Positions 28,408-36,101 of a stretch of DNA of 64,000 bases are shown in pieces. A program made the position numbers and the translations under genes. Below the pieces are notes generated by a model. It saw only the letters and a program-made list of their open reading frames with translations, was not told the origin of the DNA and did not search any database. The stretch is from Deltaproteobacteria bacterium HGW-Deltaproteobacteria-19 (lineage in GTDB: Bacteria > Desulfobacterota > Syntrophia > Syntrophales > PHBD01): positions 157,773 through 221,772 of the forward strand of contig PHBD01000011.1 of the NCBI GenBank assembly GCA_002841865.1, given 5' to 3'. Position 1 is the first letter of the stretch. Every line of letters begins with the position of its first letter.

Positions 28408-28635
28408 TCAGGCCAGCAGGAGGCTGAGGCAGAAGGGTATGAAGTAAAGAAGCGAAAGGCCGATGACTCCCCAGCAGGCCGGTCCGGCGGCTCGCTCAAG
28501 TCGAGACAGCTCCCTGTCCCAGTCGGTTGTCTCGACAAGATGATTGAACCTCTTCCGGAGGTTTCCCTCCGCGTCACGCGTGCGAAGCCGGAACAATTCC
28601 TCGGCTCTCAGACAATCCGGAACGTACACTTGCAT
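28408..28635 (-). CDS. Small protein with C-terminal membrane segment, lexA operon
   Basis: 75 residues, not recognised. The first two thirds are charged and helical (for example FRLRTRDAEGNLRKRF) and the end is a hydrophobic stretch (about 52-75, GVIGLSLLYFIPFCLSLLLA). ATG 28635 has AAGGAG eight bases upstream; the longer TTG start at 28653 overlaps that ribosome site. It begins 33 bases after the lexA stop on the same strand, so it is likely part of the SOS transcript. A small inner-membrane SOS protein, such as a division inhibitor, is one possibility, unproven. Confidence 0.55.
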   Translation of the reverse strand: MQVYVPDCLRAEELFRLRTRDAEGNLRKRFNHLVETTDWDRELSRLERAAGPACWGVIGLSLLYFIPFCLSLLLA

Positions 28636-28668
28636 TCTGAACATCTCCTTCAATCTGAAACGACTGTC

Positions 28669-29256
28669 CTATGAACTGTATTTCCTGACCACCGCCGTCA
28701 CGACGCCCCCCAGCCTCAGTTCGTTCCGCGGTGCAATCGGCGGGTATTTCGGGTTGGCAGCCTCCAGGAAGACCCGCTTCCCCTGCCGGCGGAAGTGTTT
28801 GAGCGTCCAGTCCCCGTCCACCTCCGCGACGACGATGTCGCCGTTGCGGGGCTCCCTGCCTTTCTCGACGACAACCATGTCTCCCTCCATGATCCCGGCG
28901 CCGGTCATCGAGTCTCCGCTTACCTGGAGCAGGAAAGAGGATTCCGGGCGCGCGACCAGGTATTCGTCGAGGGAAACGATGTCGCAGAGGCCCTCTTCTT
29001 CCGGTGTGGGGAAGCCCGCCTGGACGGAACCGGCCATGGGGACGCCGAAGGTCATTCGGGTGGGCTTCAGGAAGCCCTTGCCGTCCTTCTCCAGAAAGCC
29101 GCTCTGGATGAGCTTGTTCACCCAGAAATGGACGACGCTCTTGGAACGGACCTCCAGGATCTCGATCATCTCGGTGTAGGTGGGCATCCGCCGGTGCTGG
29201 CGGAAGAAGGAGCCGATGGTCTGTTCGACGCTTTGAATCGTTCGTTTGGCGGCCAT
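28669..29256 (-). CDS. lexA: LexA-type SOS repressor
   Basis: 195 residues: an N-terminal winged helix (about 1-65) and a self-cleaving S24 peptidase domain. The cleavage site is A80-G81 in GSVQAGFP, the catalytic serine is S116 in SGDSMTGAG and the lysine is K153 in DWTLKHF. The DNA-binding half (MPTYTEMIEILEVRSKSVVHF) differs clearly from E. coli LexA. A GAAC-N4-GTTC operator sits in its own promoter, fitting autoregulation. There is no Shine-Dalgarno sequence and the predicted transcription start falls on the ATG, so the mRNA may be leaderless. Another S24 regulator is possible but less likely given the operator. Confidence 0.87.
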   Translation of the reverse strand: MAAKRTIQSVEQTIGSFFRQHRRMPTYTEMIEILEVRSKSVVHFWVNKLIQSGFLEKDGKGFLKPTRMTFGVPMAGSVQAGFPTPEEEGLCDIVSLDEYLVARPESSFLLQVSGDSMTGAGIMEGDMVVVEKGREPRNGDIVVAEVDGDWTLKHFRRQGKRVFLEAANPKYPPIAPRNELRLGGVVTAVVRKYSS

Positions 29257-29815
29257 GGGGCGACCATATAGAACGAGCGTTCTATTGTCAAGAGGAAAAT
29301 ACGGGCAGAGATCCGCAGGACTTCCCGGAGTGTGAAAACGGAAATGCCGCTGCCCGCCAGGTGCCGGTGTTTCCTCGGGCAGGAACAGGGCGGGCGGCGG
29401 AGAGTGGTGTTTTCTTTTCCACGGTCCTTATGATACCATGCTGCACAGAAGTAACAGCTCGATAAAATACCCTGTTGCCCGGACTGCGCCATGGCTTTCG
29501 CCGCTCTACCGGATTCATGGGGAACCGTGAATGCCCCAATCCTCCCGCATTCTTGACAAACCGGGGCGGGATGGTCAAATTGATTCGACAGTCAGGGGAG
29601 ACGGGCGATCCGTCTCGCCATGGCACAGTGCTTATCCATTATGATCCGGGTTTTCCCCCGACAGGGAATGCCGGGACCATCCCGATTCCTGAAAAAGCAA
29701 CATCGGAACGCAATGGCGGACGGTTGTCCGCATCCGGATCTCGCAATCGTCGTTATCCCGGCGTCCCGAGGCACGGGCATCCAAGAGAAAAACTAACCAC
29801 AAGGAGGTTGATCAA
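29257..29815. other. 559-base divergent intergenic region lexA / rubrerythrin
   Basis: Besides the lexA promoter and SOS box at its left edge I see no gene. A TTGACA at 29553-29558 with a weak TCAAAT box 16 bases later could drive rubrerythrin. AAGGAGG lies about 10 bases before the rubrerythrin ATG. Frames up to about 118 codons cross it but none shows domain features. Confidence 0.55.
29263..29291 (-). promoter_or_regulatory. lexA promoter with embedded SOS box
   Basis: Read on the minus strand, TTGACA (29291-29286), 17 bases, then TATGGT (29268-29263). Between them lies the palindrome ATAGAACG-AG-CGTTCTAT (29268-29285), whose core GAAC-GAGC-GTTC is at 29271-29282. The core matches the GAACNNNNGTTC type known from Gram-positive LexA boxes and not the E. 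coli CTGT-N8-ACAG type. Binding there would block the polymerase. Confidence 0.85.
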
Positions 29816-30394
29816 ATGGCAAAATCGTTGAAGGGATCCAAGACGGAGAAGAACCTGCTGGCCGCCTTTGCCGGCGAGTCCCAGGCAAGGAACCGATACA
29901 CCTACTTTGCCAGTGCGGCCCGGAAGGAGGGCTTCGAGCAGATCGCCAACATCTTCATGGAGACGGCGGAGAACGAAAAGGAGCACGCCAAGGTGTTCTT
30001 CAAGCACCTGGAGGGCGGAGATGTCGAGATCACGGCCATGTACCCCGCCGGCGTCGTCGGCAATACGAAAGCCAACCTGGAGGCCGCCGCTGCCGGTGAA
30101 AACATGGAGTGGACCACCCTTTACCAGGACTTCGCCAAAACCGCCAAGGACGAGGGCTTCCCGGAGGTTTTCCGTTCCTTCGACCAGATTGCCAAGGTGG
30201 AGCGTTTCCATGAAGCCCGCTACCGGAAACTCATCAACAATGTGGCCAATGGGGAAGTCTTCAAGAAAAAGCAATCCGTGAAATGGCACTGCATCAACTG
30301 CGGATATGTCCATGAAGGCGAGGAGCCGCCGAAGAGCTGCCCCGCCTGCCTGCACCCCCAGTCCTACTATGAAGTCCTGGCGGAGAACTTCTAA
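29816..30394 (+). CDS. Rubrerythrin
   Basis: 192-residue non-heme iron protein that reduces hydrogen peroxide in anaerobes. The ferritin-like domain has the di-iron glutamate motifs [22 protein letters not shown] and [15 protein letters not shown]. The C-terminal rubredoxin-like domain has CINCGYVH and CPACLHP, four cysteines for one iron. AAGGAGG precedes ATG 29816. A hairpin with a T-rich tail follows, so it is likely a single-gene unit. It supports an anaerobic lifestyle with oxidative-stress defence. Confidence 0.95.
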   Translation: MAKSLKGSKTEKNLLAAFAGESQARNRYTYFASAARKEGFEQIANIFMETAENEKEHAKVFFKHLEGGDVEITAMYPAGVVGNTKANLEAAAAGENMEWTTLYQDFAKTAKDEGFPEVFRSFDQIAKVERFHEARYRKLINNVANGEVFKKKQSVKWHCINCGYVHEGEEPPKSCPACLHPQSYYEVLAENF

Positions 30395-30416
30395 TCGGTA
30401 AATTAGCTGTTTGGTC

Positions 30417-30463
30417 GAGCGGGCGGGGGGGGGCCGTGAGCCTCCCGCTCCGTTTCTTTATTT
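30417..30463 (+). terminator. Probable terminator after rubrerythrin
   Basis: GAGCGGG (30417-30423) pairs with CCCGCTC (30444-30450) around a G-rich loop that holds a run of nine G, followed by CGTTTCTTTATTTC. The stem is only seven pairs but the T-rich tail fits. Confidence 0.5.
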
Positions 30464-30479
30464 CATTGCGGGCAAGCAG

Positions 30480-31340
30480 ATGCGGAATCTCTGGAAAATC
30501 TTTTTCAACGAGCGCCTCCATATCGTCCTTAGCTCCATGGCCCTCCTGTGGTGCTGGGACCGGATCCTTGCCATGGGGGTTCGTCCGATCGACTATTTCA
30601 TCCTGCCGCTGGCGGTGGCCTGCATTTGCCAGTGGAACCGCCTCACGGACCTCAGGGAAGACGCCGTCAACTGCCCGGAGGAACTGGAGGAGGCCCTGAA
30701 GCGGGAACGCCGCATCCGCCTCTTCTGCTATATCGGGGGGGCGACGGCCATTGCACTCGCCCTGGCCTCCGATCCCACCTGGCCCGTGGCGGCGGTTGTG
30801 ATCTCGGGGGCCGCCATCGGATTCTTTTACAGCACCTCTCCCTGGCCCGGCCGGGCCACCCTGCGCATCAAGAATCTTTTCGTCCTGAAAAACCTCATGT
30901 CCGGCATCGGCTGGACCCTGGGACTCCTGGTCTATCCCGCCCTGCGGGCGGGACATTCCCTGGATGGGCCTTTCTGGCTGGCCTCGGCCTACATGTTCCT
31001 GGCGGTCATGGCCCACGAGATCATCTGGGATATGCGAGACGTGGCGGGAGACCGGGCGGCCGGCGTGCGTTCCCTGCCTGTCGTGGCCGGCCCGGGGATG
31101 ACGAAGGCCCTCGTCCTGGCCGCCATGACCATCCTGGCCACCATTGTCGCGGCCTCCGTCGCGGCGCGCCTGGTCCCGTCCTGGTGGCTCCTGCTGGTCC
31201 CGCACGCTGCCATCCTGGCCCTTGTCGCCGCCCAGTTCGATGGCTGGTTCCATTCAAGCCGCCTGGTCACATACCTTCTGGTCGTCATGACGACCGTCTT
31301 CAGCTTCGGGATGGGGCTTCTTGCGATCCGCCTGTCCTGA
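30480..31340 (+). CDS. UbiA-family prenyltransferase-like membrane protein
   Basis: 286 residues with about eight or nine hydrophobic segments. The two Asp-rich motifs of the UbiA superfamily are recognisable: QWNRLTDLRED at about 51-61 (variant of NDxxD) and WDMRDVAGDRAAG near 182-194 (DxxxD). Family members transfer a prenyl or related chain to an aromatic or sugar acceptor to make quinones, hemes or lipids. ATG 30480 is used because the upstream frame to 30411 runs through the terminator. The ribosome site is weak. No quinone-pathway genes are adjacent, so the substrate is open. Confidence 0.75.
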   Translation: MRNLWKIFFNERLHIVLSSMALLWCWDRILAMGVRPIDYFILPLAVACICQWNRLTDLREDAVNCPEELEEALKRERRIRLFCYIGGATAIALALASDPTWPVAAVVISGAAIGFFYSTSPWPGRATLRIKNLFVLKNLMSGIGWTLGLLVYPALRAGHSLDGPFWLASAYMFLAVMAHEIIWDMRDVAGDRAAGVRSLPVVAGPGMTKALVLAAMTILATIVAASVAARLVPSWWLLLVPHAAILALVAAQFDGWFHSSRLVTYLLVVMTTVFSFGMGLLAIRLS

Positions 31341-31492
31341 TATTTTCCTTGTGGCCCCCCGGTGGATCTGTTAGAAAACACGAAGGAAGTCCGCGCCGTT
31401 CCGGCACTTCCGGGGTTTCCGGAAGGCTTTCCGCTTTTGATTTCCCCTTCGCCGGGAAGGTCGTCATTCCATAATCATTCAAGGAGGTGCTC

Positions 31493-32305
31493 ATGTCGTC
31501 GCTGGTGTACGAAAAGGAAGGCGCCATCGCCAAGGTGGGTCTGAACCGGCCGAAGGAAAAAAACGCCCTGGATCCGGGAATCCTGCTGGATCTGCACCGG
31601 ACCTGGGAGGACATCAACCAGGATGCCTCCATCCGGGTGGTCATTCTCTACTCCTGCCTGGATGAGATCTTCTGCTCCGGCATGGACCTGCGAACGGCCA
31701 TCCCCGTCCTCACGAGGGCCCGGGAGCCGGAGACGGAGGCGGAGCGCTGGCTCGTCCAGGTCGGGCCCCATGTGGGCGAGGCCATGCTGAAGCCCAGCAT
31801 CGTAAAGAAGCCCGTCATCGCCGCCATCAACGGCTACTGCCTCACCGGGGGCTTCGAGATGATCATGGGGGCGGACCTGCGGGTCGCCTCGGAGGATGCG
31901 ATCTTCCAGATGCGGGAGGCCAGCCTCGGCATCATGCCCACCGGCGGCTCGAACGTCTATCTTCCCCGGATGCTGACGCCCTGCCGCGGGCTGGAAATCC
32001 TGCTGACGGCGAACAACTTCAGCGCCCGGACCCTGTTCGAATGGGGTTTCCTGAACCGCGTCGCCCCGGACCGGGACGGCATGATGAAGACCGCCATGGA
32101 ACTGGCGGAGCGCATTGCCGGAAACGGCCCCCTGTCCGTGCAGGGAATCATCCGCTGCTGGCGGGAGAGCCGCGACATTTCCTGGGCCGACGCCTTTAAA
32201 AAAGAACTGGACATCGGTCTCCCCGTCTTTGGCAGCCAGGACGCCCGGGAGGGGATCCAGGCGCAGCGTGAGAAACGCAAGCCGAATTTCCCCGGCAAGT
32301 ATTGA
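31493..32305 (+). CDS. Enoyl-CoA hydratase/isomerase-family (crotonase) protein
   Basis: 270 residues with the crotonase fold. The oxyanion-hole regions EIFCSGMDL and NGYCLTGGFEM are present, with both glutamate positions of hydratases kept (E in GGFEMIMGAD and E in FQMREASLGI). ATG 31493 has AAGGAGG five bases upstream. It probably hydrates or isomerises an acyl-CoA in beta-oxidation or aromatic degradation; other crotonase reactions cannot be excluded. It stands alone between a prenyltransferase and a phosphate transporter. Confidence 0.88.
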   Translation: MSSLVYEKEGAIAKVGLNRPKEKNALDPGILLDLHRTWEDINQDASIRVVILYSCLDEIFCSGMDLRTAIPVLTRAREPETEAERWLVQVGPHVGEAMLKPSIVKKPVIAAINGYCLTGGFEMIMGADLRVASEDAIFQMREASLGIMPTGGSNVYLPRMLTPCRGLEILLTANNFSARTLFEWGFLNRVAPDRDGMMKTAMELAERIAGNGPLSVQGIIRCWRESRDISWADAFKKELDIGLPVFGSQDAREGIQAQREKRKPNFPGKY

Positions 32306-32458
32306 CCGTTTTCTCCGGCGGGGGCTTAAGGCCCGTGCCGGACCGATGATTCCGGCCCGGCGTCCGTAGAGAGGGCGGCCGGGCCGGCTCCTTCCCCTCT
32401 CCGTTGAGGTTCCGGAGTACGGCGGAGAGCAAACCGTCTTCGCCCGCGCCCGTTTCCC

Positions 32459-34078
32459 ATGAAAGATCTGCTCTTCCTTGCCGCCGGCCTGCTGATTTTC
32501 CTCTACGGGATGCTGCGTCTCGGGGAGCAGGTGCAGCGCCTCTTCACAGTCCGGATCCGCCAGCTGATCCGCTACGCCGTCCGCCGGCCCTTCACGGGAC
32601 TGCTGACGGGCATCACCGCAACGGTCTTCTTCCAGAGCAGCTCCGCCGTAACGGTTCTCACCATCGGCATGGTGAGCGCCGGCCTCATCACCTTCTACCA
32701 GTCCCTGGGCATCATCCTCGGCGCGGACATCGGGACCGTCCTGACGGTGCAGCTCGTCGTCTGGAAGGTGACGGACCTGTCGCCGATCCTCGTGATCGTC
32801 GGAGGAACGCTCTGGTTTTCCGGCCGGGGCGGTTGGAAAACGGCGGGGGAGACGATTCTCTATTTCGGCCTGATCTTCTTCGGGCTCTACCTGGCCGAGA
32901 TGGCGACGGCGCCTCTGAAGCAGGACGGGGAGGTGGTCCGGTTCCTCCGGGAGGCGGAAAACCCGTTCCTGGGATTTGCCGTGGGCCTCGTCTTCACCGC
33001 CCTGGTCCACGCCTCCCTGATCCCCATCAGCCTTCTCGTCATCCTCGCCCAGCAGGACCTGGTGATCCTGGAAAGCGCCCTGCCCATCGTCTTCGGCGCC
33101 AACGTGGGAACCACCGCCACGGCCCTGCTGGCCGCCTGGGTGTCCTCCGTAAGCGGACGCCGGACCGCCGCCGCGCATTTCCTGTTCAAGCTCTGCGGCG
33201 CCGTGGTCTGCATGGCCGCCCTTCCGTGGGTGTCTTCGCTGCTGCGAACCGTCACGCCGCTGGTGGGCCAGCAGATCGTCTTCGGCCACCTCCTGTTCAA
33301 CGTTTTCATCGTGGTGGTCTTCATCTTTTTCCTGAAGCCCTTTGCCGCCCTGGTGGAGCGGATCGTTCCCGGCCAGGAGGATGCGCTGCCCCTGTGGCCC
33401 GAATTCCTGGACGAGCGGGATCTGGACAATCATGAAAAGGCCCTGGAGAATGTCCGCCGGGAACTGGGCCGGGAGGTCCTGCTGACGGAACGGATGGTGG
33501 AGCAGGTAAGCAGCCTCGTATTCGACTACCGGGAAGGGCTCAGGCGGGACATCGCCTACCTGGATGTCGTCGTGGACAACCTGCGCCGCGAGATCGTCGA
33601 CTATCTCCGGAGGCTCGCCGGCAGGGACCTGGCTCCAGGGCAATCGCGGAAGGTTTTTGTCTACACGTCCGTGGCGGACGACATCGAGCGGATCGGGAAT
33701 CACGTTCTCATCATCGCAGACCTTTCCCGGGACAAGAGGGAGCGGGAGATCGCCTTCACGGAATTTGCCCGGGAGGAGCTGGACGGGATCGAGGGTCTGG
33801 TCATGGAAAACCTGAAGGACGCGGCGGCCCTGATCGAGCAGTTCGACCTCCCGCGGATTCAGGCCATGAGCCGGCGGGAGGAGAAAATCGACGAGAAGGT
33901 CAAGCTGGCCCGCTTCCGCCACCTGGAGCGTTTTCACCGGGGGGTCTGCGTGGCCGAGGCGGGGCCGCTCTACATCGAGATGCTGATCCGGCTGGAGCGC
34001 ATCAGCGATCACTGTGAAAATATTGCCGAGGCTGTGCAGGATCTGGTAAGCCCGGCTCCCCGTTCCTTCGAGCCATAG
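32459..34078 (+). CDS. Na+/phosphate cotransporter-family protein with C-terminal PhoU domain
   Basis: 539 residues. Two inverted repeats carry the family signature: QSSSAVTVLTIGMV near residue 60 and FTALVHASLIPIS with GANVGTTATALLA near 175-225. About eight membrane segments are followed from residue 320 by a helical PhoU-like domain (ERIGNHVLIIADLS, ERISDHCENIAEAV). It imports or exports phosphate with sodium, the PhoU part likely sensing. ATG 32459 has no clear ribosome site but is the family start. The amidase gene follows after 17 bases. Confidence 0.9.
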   Translation: MKDLLFLAAGLLIFLYGMLRLGEQVQRLFTVRIRQLIRYAVRRPFTGLLTGITATVFFQSSSAVTVLTIGMVSAGLITFYQSLGIILGADIGTVLTVQLVVWKVTDLSPILVIVGGTLWFSGRGGWKTAGETILYFGLIFFGLYLAEMATAPLKQDGEVVRFLREAENPFLGFAVGLVFTALVHASLIPISLLVILAQQDLVILESALPIVFGANVGTTATALLAAWVSSVSGRRTAAAHFLFKLCGAVVCMAALPWVSSLLRTVTPLVGQQIVFGHLLFNVFIVVVFIFFLKPFAALVERIVPGQEDALPLWPEFLDERDLDNHEKALENVRRELGREVLLTERMVEQVSSLVFDYREGLRRDIAYLDVVVDNLRREIVDYLRRLAGRDLAPGQSRKVFVYTSVADDIERIGNHVLIIADLSRDKREREIAFTEFAREELDGIEGLVMENLKDAAALIEQFDLPRIQAMSRREEKIDEKVKLARFRHLERFHRGVCVAEAGPLYIEMLIRLERISDHCENIAEAVQDLVSPAPRSFEP

Positions 34079-34095
34079 AAAGAAAGGAGGTTCCC

Positions 34096-34701
34096 GTGAA
34101 GATCACCAATCATCGTCTGGTGGGGGAAAGCGGGGAAGCGGTCTCTTTCAGGAAGAGCCCGAATCAGTCCGGCGGCGTATCTCCGCTGTACCTGATTCTG
34201 CACTTCACCGCCGGCGCGACGCTGGACGGAGCGGTCTCCTGGTTCCTGAATCCGGAGGCCCAGGCATCCGCGCACCTGGTCATCGGCCGTGACGGAGCCG
34301 TCGTGCAGATGGTGCCCTTCAACCGGCGGGCGTGGCATGCCGGCAAAAGCGCCTGGGGCAACCTGGAGGGGCTGAATCAGTATTCCATCGGGATGGAACT
34401 GGTGAACGCGGGCAAACTGAGGAAGCGGGCCGACGGGCAGTGGGTGACCTGGTCGAATCATGTGATTCCGGCCGATGAGGTGTCGACGGCGACACACCGG
34501 AACGAAAACGCCGAGGCGGGGTGGCACGAGTACACCGAGGTGCAGATGGACGCCGCGCGCAGGGTCGCCGTCCTGCTGAACGCCACCTACCGCTTCACCG
34601 ACGTGCTGGGCCACGAGGACGTCAGCCCCGGCCGGAAGGTGGACCCGGGGCCGCTGTTCCCGCTGAACAGCTTCCGATCCATCGTCCTCGGCCGGGCGTA
34701 A
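34096..34701 (+). CDS. N-acetylmuramoyl-L-alanine amidase (Amidase_2/AmpD type)
   Basis: 201-residue zinc amidase that cuts between N-acetylmuramate and the peptide stem. Zinc ligands fit H in LILHFTAGA and H in LGHEDVSPGRKVDPG, with ASAHLVIGRDG and NRRAWHAGKS typical of the fold. There is no signal peptide, so it probably recycles murein fragments in the cytoplasm, as AmpD does, or is a phage-type enzyme. The start is GTG 34096 with AAAGGAGG seven bases upstream. It may be co-transcribed with the phosphate transporter. Confidence 0.9.
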   Translation: MKITNHRLVGESGEAVSFRKSPNQSGGVSPLYLILHFTAGATLDGAVSWFLNPEAQASAHLVIGRDGAVVQMVPFNRRAWHAGKSAWGNLEGLNQYSIGMELVNAGKLRKRADGQWVTWSNHVIPADEVSTATHRNENAEAGWHEYTEVQMDAARRVAVLLNATYRFTDVLGHEDVSPGRKVDPGPLFPLNSFRSIVLGRA

Positions 34702-34712
34702 CGTGCCGTTTC

Positions 34713-34850
34713 CCTGCTTCCGCCGGCTGCCGGTACGTCGTGCTCGTCTCCTCGGTGAAGCGGGAAGGCGCAACCGGCTTCTATCGCGGGCTTGGGTATG
34801 ACACGGACCCGTACAGGGCCTTCAAGAAATACCTGAAACCCGGGCGATAA
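34713..34850 (+). pseudogene. C-terminal remnant of a GNAT acetyltransferase
   Basis: In one frame about 45 codons read GCRYVVLVSSVKREGATGFY then RGLGYDTDPYRAFKKYL to a stop at 34850. This matches the last strand and helix of GNAT acetyltransferases (A-x-x-FY-x-x-LGY). The N-terminal acetyl-CoA-binding part is absent; upstream this frame only overlaps the amidase gene. It is best read as a deletion remnant. Confidence 0.6.
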
Positions 34851-34868
34851 CAGCCGGTGCGGGGAATC

Positions 34869-35978
34869 CTATTTCAGCCGTCCCGTAATGTCCTGAATCA
34901 TCTCGGGATCACCGTAGAGCGGGATCATCTTCGTCTTGCCGCCGCTGAAATCGAGCTGCTTCAGGTCGATCTTCCGGAGGGTGTAGCTGTCGTAGGTCCG
35001 GAAATAGAAGACCCGGTTCGTGATGTCCCGGAAGGATGCCCACTGTGTCGTCGAGCTTGCCGTGATGCTTTTGTCGGGTCCCCTGGTTACGGACATTCCT
35101 TTTACGATATGGAGAGCGCTGACGATGTGCTCGGCGAGGTTGAGAGCCTGCGCCGCGTTTTCCGGGGGATCGGCGAAGCGGGTCATGACGGCCATGCGCA
35201 CGAAGCGGCTCGGCGGCGTGATGTCGCCGGGGAGTCCCAGCATCCCGGAACCGCCCCCGGTGGGCCGGATCTCGACCCCCGCAAAATTCTGCACTGTCCG
35301 CTGGTCGCTGGTCATGCCGATGTAGTTCCGGAGGTTCGTCACCATCCAGGGAAAGTTCGGGGCATTGGTCATGAGGCCCAGCGGGTTCTCGTGGATCCGG
35401 AGCTCCCCCCGCTCATATTCGACGACGACGCAGCCCCCCTTCGCGTCATAGAGGATGAAGTGGCCCGGGGGCGCCTTTCCCATCTGCGGCACCACCAGGG
35501 AGAAAACCCTGACGTTCCGGAGCGCTTCGACCGCTTCCCCCACCGTAGCGAAACGGCCGAGAATCCAGGATCCGACCATCATGTGGGCAATGGCCTTGTC
35601 CCGGTCCCGGGGACCCACGTCCTGATACCGGGTGTCGACCTCGAACCACAGGGCGCTGAAGGTGAGTCCCGCCTCGTTCATGCCGTCCGTGACGGCCCCC
35701 TCGATTCCGAAAACGTTCGTCGCCACGTACCCGTAGCGTGACATCCAGGACAGTCCCGCTTTTCCATCCGGCGCCGGGCTCACGAACTTCCGGCCGCGGG
35801 GAACCGCGATGAGGCCGGGTTTCAGATCGCTGCCGAACTCCATCGTCCGGCCGCTCATGATCGTTCCGTCCTTGGCGGTGACGCGGAAAACGGAACAGGC
35901 TTCCGAGGGAGGGGCGGACAGGGCGGCCGTCAACAGGGCCAGTCCGCAGCAAAGGACCACCTTCGCAATGGTTCGCAT
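34869..35978 (-). CDS. Exported linear amide C-N hydrolase (choloylglycine hydrolase / penicillin acylase family)
   Basis: 369-residue Ntn hydrolase. A signal peptide (hydrophobic core at about 5-22) ends at SEA just before C28 of CSVFRV, so cleavage would expose Cys28 as the N-terminal nucleophile. The family's SGRTMEFG (Arg and Asp region) and the internal NEAGLTFSALWFEV segment follow. Relatives hydrolyse bile-salt amides, penicillin V or acyl-homoserine lactones in the periplasm. AAGGAGG precedes ATG 35978. The substrate is not evident. It lies downstream of, and co-directional with, a two-component system. Confidence 0.85.
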   Translation of the reverse strand: MRTIAKVVLCCGLALLTAALSAPPSEACSVFRVTAKDGTIMSGRTMEFGSDLKPGLIAVPRGRKFVSPAPDGKAGLSWMSRYGYVATNVFGIEGAVTDGMNEAGLTFSALWFEVDTRYQDVGPRDRDKAIAHMMVGSWILGRFATVGEAVEALRNVRVFSLVVPQMGKAPPGHFILYDAKGGCVVVEYERGELRIHENPLGLMTNAPNFPWMVTNLRNYIGMTSDQRTVQNFAGVEIRPTGGGSGMLGLPGDITPPSRFVRMAVMTRFADPPENAAQALNLAEHIVSALHIVKGMSVTRGPDKSITASSTTQWASFRDITNRVFYFRTYDSYTLRKIDLKQLDFSGGKTKMIPLYGDPEMIQDITGRLK

Positions 35979-36101
35979 GAAATCCTCCTTGAATTGGCGT
36001 AATGGATTCGATGGCCGTGCCGTCTCAGGCGAAGACGGCCGATTCCGTCTTTTGGGATGATATGGGCTCTTTCCTTCCCGGTGTCAACAATCGGTGCAGG
36101 T

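Noticed and set aside
31475..34012. An 845-codon minus-strand frame
   Set aside because: Antisense to the crotonase and phosphate-transporter genes; low-complexity His/Asp/Gly-rich translation.
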